64,000 nucleotides of DNA from Epiperipatus broadwayi (lineage: Eukaryota; Onychophora; Udeonychophora; Euonychophora; Peripatidae). The stretch spans positions 6,046,821 to 6,110,820 of the forward strand of contig JAQFVV010006203.1 in the NCBI GenBank assembly GCA_028023455.1, given 5' to 3'. Of the stretch, positions 58,648 through 64,000 are shown one piece after another (positions within the stretch are counted from its first letter, which is position 1; the number at the start of each line of letters is the position of its first letter). The position numbers and the translations under genes were made by a program. Below the pieces are notes generated by a model. That model did no database searches. It was not told the origin of the DNA and saw only the letters and a program-made list of their open reading frames with translations.

Positions 58648-59078
58648 TTTTTCTGAAGGTTTGTGATGATGGTGTTCTAGCTGTATTTTTATATTGGACT
58701 ATTTCCATCATCTAATATGTGTGTTGAATGTCTTTAGAAAAGTTTAATTTTAGTTAAATATTCCAAATGCATTCAACTGTTAGTAATATCACAGCAAACA
58801 GGTTAGTATATGCACCAACTGTTAGTAATATCACAGCAAACAAATGTTAATAATATCACAGCAAACAGGTTAGTATATGCACTAACTGTTAGTAATATCA
58901 CAGCAAACAGGTTAGTATATGCACAACGTTTCGAGAGGTATTTTTCTCCCCTCTTCTTCAGGTGTTGCTGGCCTGACCAGTGACAGTACTAGCATGGGAT
59001 TCGAACCTGGGTCCTTAGATTCTTGATTATTGAAATTTAAGGTAACGCTGATGGAAATAGTCCAATATAAAAATACAG
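58648..59078 (-). mobile_element. tRNA-derived SINE with 15-bp target duplication, copy 2
   Basis: A perfect 15-bp direct repeat CTAAACATGATTATG flanks the element (58633-58647 and 59079-59093). On the minus strand it begins CTGTATTTTTATATTGG and has a B-box GGTTCGAATCCCATGC. It continues through CAGTACTGTCACTGGTCAGG and CCAGCAACACCTGAAGAAG to ACCTCTCGAAACGTTGTGC. It ends in a 3' part that repeats the 5' end inverted (TGATGGAAATAGTCCAATAT), followed by a short A tail. Both termini therefore form a ~33-bp inverted repeat, unusual for a SINE. The A-box region seen in the copy at 48820 is altered here. Confidence 0.85.
58774..58924. repeat. 42-bp tandem repeat inside the SINE
   Basis: Three complete and one truncated copy of a ~42-bp unit with words TGTTAGTAATATCACAGC and AAACAGGTTAGTATATGCAC. 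The copy at 49000 has a single unit, so the array expanded in this copy or its source. Confidence 0.85.
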
Positions 59079-59093
59079 CTAAACATGATTATG

Positions 59094-62000
59094 TATGGCA
59101 AACTATCTCATGAATTTCCTTATTAAGCTTGGCATTAAGATCTTACCCATTATATCAATGAAAATTTGTTCTCTAAAACTGTCAATTTGAATTCCTTACT
59201 ATGTCATGAAAATATGGAACTTAAAAAACCAATAAATAGTTAATCATATATATCTTAATGTTAATATACTATAAGAGATCTTTAACACAGTTGTTGAACA
59301 TTACAATGATCTCATAAAGAACTCATTACTGTGATATAATTCAGTTACCTTGCCCATCTAACTTCACATTGATAACATCAGGACTCTTGACTTTTTTTTT
59401 TCACAAACAGTTTATACTCGTATATATTATTTTACATACGAAATAATTATTTATTACATTGCTTGCTGTGAATATTTTGTATGTTAATAAATAAGTGTGG
59501 GTGTTTATTATAATTTGACAAAATATATTGTTTTAATTAACAAAAAAAAAACGAGAGCAAAAGTTTACGATTAAAATATCAACATTGTTAAACTTTACTA
59601 ATTAAAAAAAGAAAAAAATTTCCCACTAGAAATAAAAAGCCTTCTTATAAATGGATTAATGGGTGTCGTCTCATGGTAGTAACACAAGGAATCAAATATT
59701 ATGGTGTGATTCTGTCTCCTTGTATTAGTCGTGTGCTGTTCAAAGTTTCTAGTAAGTTTTGATTCATTTTTATGATGATCAATATCCTAGATGTGTGTGC
59801 ATATAAAAATATATATCTTTCTATTATTTCAATCCGCTTGTATAGTCTATTTTATGCTGAGATAGTTTATACATACTCTTAAAAATAATTTAATAAAAAG
59901 AATTCAGACTTGAAAACTTTTGCATTTATTAGAACCACACCCTTCAATCCATTCATATGAATGTCTTTCTTACTTCCTCTTCCTAGTAACAAAAAAAAAA
60001 TTAATTTTAATAAAGTTTAAACAATGTGAACATTTCGTTGATAAACTTTTGTTCTCTTTTTTTTTAATTAAAGCAATATATTTTGTCAAAATAGATAGGT
60101 ACTGTAATAATATATTTATAATAAACACTCACACCTCTTAACAGAAAAGATTTCACAATTTTAAAATCTACACGCCTAAGTCACTATTCATTGGAATATA
60201 GACAAAGCAAACATAAAAACAAGTTTAATATTTTTTCCCCCATATATATTCTATTTCTAAGAAAAGAAAACCGAAGCATAATTAGGCCAAAGAAACATTT
60301 CATTTATAGTATATATTACATTTTAAGTTTTTAAAACTTCCATGATGAATCATCATATTAAAAAATGAAGAATTATTGGTTTTGTTTTTTTTTTAAATGG
60401 AAATAAATGATCATATTTGGGCACCAAAAAGATAAGTTGCTGCATTTTTTCAGTCACTTTGATAACCAAACATCACATGATCTCTAGCATTAATTATATG
60501 ATAAATAATATGAACAATGCTTTTAAATCAATAATAATGAGTACAGTATGTGATAATATTGATTGCCTTAATATTATAAATTATGAAACAAAAATTGAAT
60601 TCGTACATCTATTTTAAATTATGAAATATATTGTCATAAAAATTTTTTATAGAAATATCCTTTTTAATTATATTACGTTCCCTGTAAAGTCCCAGCTGAG
60701 AGGAGAAAAAAAATATGTTTGGTTAATTGAGTGGAGCTCAAATGACACATGAGATTCATGAGCAATAAATGAATTACCTATACAGTATATTATATAAGCT
60801 TTTATTAACAAATTTTGAACTCTTTCAGTAAATGATATCCAATAATCAAAGCTCATCACTTTAATAAAATTCATCTTACAAGTGAGCAATCTTTCACAAA
60901 ATAGTTTGAAAGAAGTCTTATTTACAATAAAAGCAAAATGTGAATATATATCTATATAAATGTGTAACCAATCAGAAATGCTCATTTTTAATGCACTCCT
61001 AAAAAAAAATGTGAATCTACAATTTCATAAAGTAATATCCAATCAAAAAATTAAGACTATTACTCTCTTACTAGACATGCATTTCAAAAGAGATCACTCT
61101 CTCCTGATCAACACAAGTATTTAGAAAGCTTATTGATTTTAAAGAGTGAATAATTCATTCTTAAGTTCTCAGTTAGATATGAACTGTGCAGTATATTTAT
61201 TAAAGTCATAGTGACAGATTCAACTCTAATCGCTATGTCACACAATCTACTGAGCAATGAACTACAATCATTTTATTTATTACTCACAGATATGACATTA
61301 AACACATATATAAAGCAGAGACAAATACCCTTATTTCTCTGCATATTCTTTTTAATATAAAATTTGAGTCAAGGTTCATTTTTATATACATATTTTTACA
61401 AAATTTAAACTTTGATTTTTTAAATTTTGTACTATTTTTTTATTATTGTTGTTTGATTGATGTATAACTTATGGACATAACATTTCTTGCAATTATATTA
61501 TTCAGAACACATTTTGAAAAACCTACAATCTACAGGAAATAAAGATATGTCAGTACATGCATGCAAACATCTGCACTAGAATGAAAAATGAGATAATTTT
61601 AAATAAACAATAAGATACTATTCCAAATATAATTATATGAATAAAATTATTACAAAAAAAAAAAAAATTAAAAGTGAAACAGCCTCAAAGAACTCACTGT
61701 TAATCAAAGATCTTTCCATCATTACCTCATAGATAAACAGTGAAAAAAGCATTTCACAATATATTAGTCAATTGCTATTTTATGAAGGTTCTTCTTTCTT
61801 GATTCAAAAAGATCTCGTAATGATCATAATGACTCTTTAAAAATAAATATCAAAATATTAGGATTTTCTTTTAGACAGATAGCCTATATCCAATCTAATT
61901 AATTCATCTATAACTGATCAATAATTGGACATCCAAAAGTTATTGATTTGAGAGTAAAAGATACTAGGTTCATCTGAATGACAGTTTTGATACACTATCA

Positions 62001-64000
62001 CAAAACAAATTATTGTTATAATAAAATATGACTTGAGGAAATATATTCCCATGGTTGCTGAAAAGTAATTTAACTTTTATCTTTTCAGTGTGTAAATCTG
62101 TAGCTAAAAATATCTAAGCACCCATTTCCAACCAATGATTGGATGGATAGCTAAGATCATCATAGGCTGAATACCAAAATTAAATTCTACACTTATTTGG
62201 AAATCCTTGCCTAATTTAAAAATACATGCGTTTCAGATTTGAAAACAATAGGAGGAAATGTGCTTATCACTATACTATAGGTCCTAGCTATATATATATA
62301 TATATATTATAAACAACTGCTCATTTTCTACTATTTTATGCTAATTTTTAAATAACAATGTTAACAATCAATTCAACATCCCCAATATATGCCCTTAATA
62401 ATCTGCAATAAATGTTATATCATATTTCAACTAATACTCTCATCTCTTAGGTGATTGAAGCATTTAAGTTTTATTTCATTTTCTAAATAAAATATGAATA
62501 ATGAATTACTAAACTTTATCCTAAAAATTCTTCAGTTATTTCATAAAAAAAGATCACCACTCTCTACTGAGTTTATGAACTCATTATAAGCTTTTTATGT
62601 GTGTATGTTAATTTAAGTAGTATTGGAAGATAATATAGTATTGGATTTTTTATTTTTTTTTATTTTTTGATATTTACAAAGGTAAAAATGAATGATAGGC
62701 TCAAAACTCATAGGTATACAAATCATCTATCTATTTGTAGTGAAACAATATCATATCATACTTATATTTTTGACTTACAGTCAATGCATTGTCCAATCCA
62801 AATTAACCTAGAATCTTTATTCTTTTATTTAGATAAATAGCTATTTACTGACCAATATTAAATGGCTAGCTAGGCTTTCTATAGCCTAACTACTTAGAAA
62901 AAACATGAATCAGTTTAGAATCAAATTCTGAGTTCATCTGATTCAGAATGAAATACCAGATATAAGATTATTTTATGAATAACTATATAGACTATAAACA
63001 ATAAAACTGTTAAGGATGAATCTTTATATAACCCTAAATACAAGTGAATTCTCAAATCCTAATAAATCTGTAAATATACAACTGAAAATCAATAAATTAC
63101 ATTTCTAAAAGCAGTATATTCTAGATTACTTCCATCCTGATACTTTGTGTAAGTAGTAATAAATCCTACAAATGACATAAAATCTATATCTTATATTTTT
63201 ATGTGTGAAATGCTTCCATACCATTTTCAAGAATCCTGCATAATAAAATATATAAGAAAAATAATTAAGACTAAAAAGTCAGAACTAAACCTTCTGACAC
63301 TGAAAATAATTATTTTCCATTTACATATCCATTTAGATATCTCTTTCACAAAAAAAAAAAAAAAAAAAAGAATATCATTCATATGTTAAAATTTATACTA
63401 TCTGATAAGAAAAAAAAGGTGTGGTTGAAATTATTATCAAATAAAATATAAGAATTATTTTTTAAAATGCTATAGATGTGAAAAAAATCATTGTCATTTT
63501 CCTATCTGGACAAAAGCAGATTATATATACCCACCTTCTCACAATTCTTCACTGATAAACATTCTGTGTTAGTTTTCAAACTCAATTAATAATTTGATCA
63601 GATAGCTAATTCTCTAGAATGATTGGTCAATGTCCTGTTTAGTGATTGTCTATCTATACAAATGTAATGTTCAATCAATCCACTTTCTAGAGTTCCTTTA
63701 TTAAAAAATCTTTTTCCATAAAGCATAAGTATGAAACAACTTCAAAATATCAAGTTATAGTAACAATGCAACCAATAAAAAGCCAGCAAAAAAGTTATTC
63801 ATAGATCAGATCCGTTAAAATAAGTAAAAAAAATAAAAGATTGAAACCAAAACAGGACACAAAAAAAGAAGCCAACACAGTTCAGCATTCAGTTGCCAAA
63901 AAAATAATGGTTGTCCTTGATATACATGTACCATAAAAGATTAAGGTAAGTCCCTGTCTTTAAAAATCAAATCTACTATGTTATCTTATCCTTTCCATCA
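59094..64000. other. AT-rich DNA with one candidate micro-exon
   Basis: About 4.9 kb without recognisable genes or mobile elements. Simple tracts include TA at 62290-62307 and a 22-base A-rich run at 63348-63369. The open frame 60668-60985 (minus) overlaps the candidate micro-exon at 60677-60695 but is otherwise not convincing. Confidence 0.4.
60677..60695 (-). CDS. Candidate 19-nt micro-exon upstream of the host gene exons
   Basis: A strong acceptor (TTTTTTTCTCCTCTCAG on the minus strand) is followed after 19 nt by a GTAATA donor. Ending in phase 0, as required by the micro-exon at 38778-38799, it would encode one leftover base plus WDFTGN, giving ...WDFTGN-SSRHHKK in frame. No other evidence supports it, the donor is weak, and the intron would be 21877 bp, so it is a suggestion only. 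Confidence 0.3.

Noticed and set aside
1-64000. CRISPR array, bacterial operon, rRNA genes or complete functional tRNA genes
   Set aside because: None seen. The only tRNA-like sequences are retroposed SINE heads with A tails and target duplications, and all coding evidence is eukaryotic.

Overview
The window looks like invertebrate metazoan nuclear DNA: very AT-rich, almost gene-free and full of decayed mobile elements. Evidence for an animal genome is (i) four short coding exons on the minus strand with correct splice signals and kilobase introns, (ii) a retroposed copy of a tRNA-Gly(TCC) whose sequence follows the animal consensus, and (iii) the element mix: mariner, hAT, RTE-type LINEs, Penelope-like elements (PLEs), Ty3/gypsy LTR elements and tRNA-derived SINEs. 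I cannot fix the phylum from the sequence.

Host gene. Minus-strand exons at 38778-38799, 22969-23042, 14599-14736 and 9187-9291 join in one open frame (phases 0/1, 1/0, 0/0, 0/0), giving about 113 residues of a polar, charged protein I do not recognise. A 19-nt micro-exon at 60677-60695 could precede them in frame. No start or stop exon is visible, so the window probably lies inside a long gene with introns of about 5.3, 8.2, 15.7 and perhaps 21.9 kb, into which most repeats are inserted.

Repeat layout. 0.54-1.67 kb: inverted plus tandem cluster of a repeat carrying hammerhead-ribozyme motifs. 8.1-8.46 kb: a second hammerhead-like repeat family. 9.4-9.85 kb: LINE tail. 10.12-10.96 kb: mariner with TA target site and TIRs. 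17.9-21.75 kb: a palindrome of two head-to-head ~1.9 kb LTRs, with a tRNA-Lys primer-binding site beside the right one. 23.7-25.07 kb: RTE-type reverse transcriptase pseudogene, followed at 25.67 kb by another hammerhead-like repeat. 26.3-30.5 kb: two inverted copies of one repeat enclosing a minus-strand LTR candidate and a diverged third copy of the 17.9-21.7 kb LTR. 32.6-33.96 kb: LINE tail and PLE remnant. 37.6 kb: LINE fragment. 40.52-42.16 kb: hAT element with 8-bp target duplication and internal subrepeats. 46.85-54.96 kb: an old minus-strand Ty3/gypsy element with both LTRs, PR, RT and RNase H, itself hit by at least four later insertions. 55.98-58.07 kb: second PLE, interrupted by a tandem dimer of a 332-bp repeat. 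58.65-59.08 kb: SINE with 15-bp target duplication. 59.1-64 kb: AT-rich DNA with nothing recognisable apart from the candidate micro-exon.

The most interesting signal is the hammerhead-type self-cleaving ribozyme motifs in two unrelated repeat families. One copy (1441-1499) keeps the CUGAUGA and GAAA core, a GUC cleavage triplet and a two-part stem I of twelve uninterrupted Watson-Crick pairs, and belongs to a tandem pair with a 347-bp period. That arrangement is the one expected of retrozymes or of PLE terminal repeats, and the window also holds two PLE remnants.
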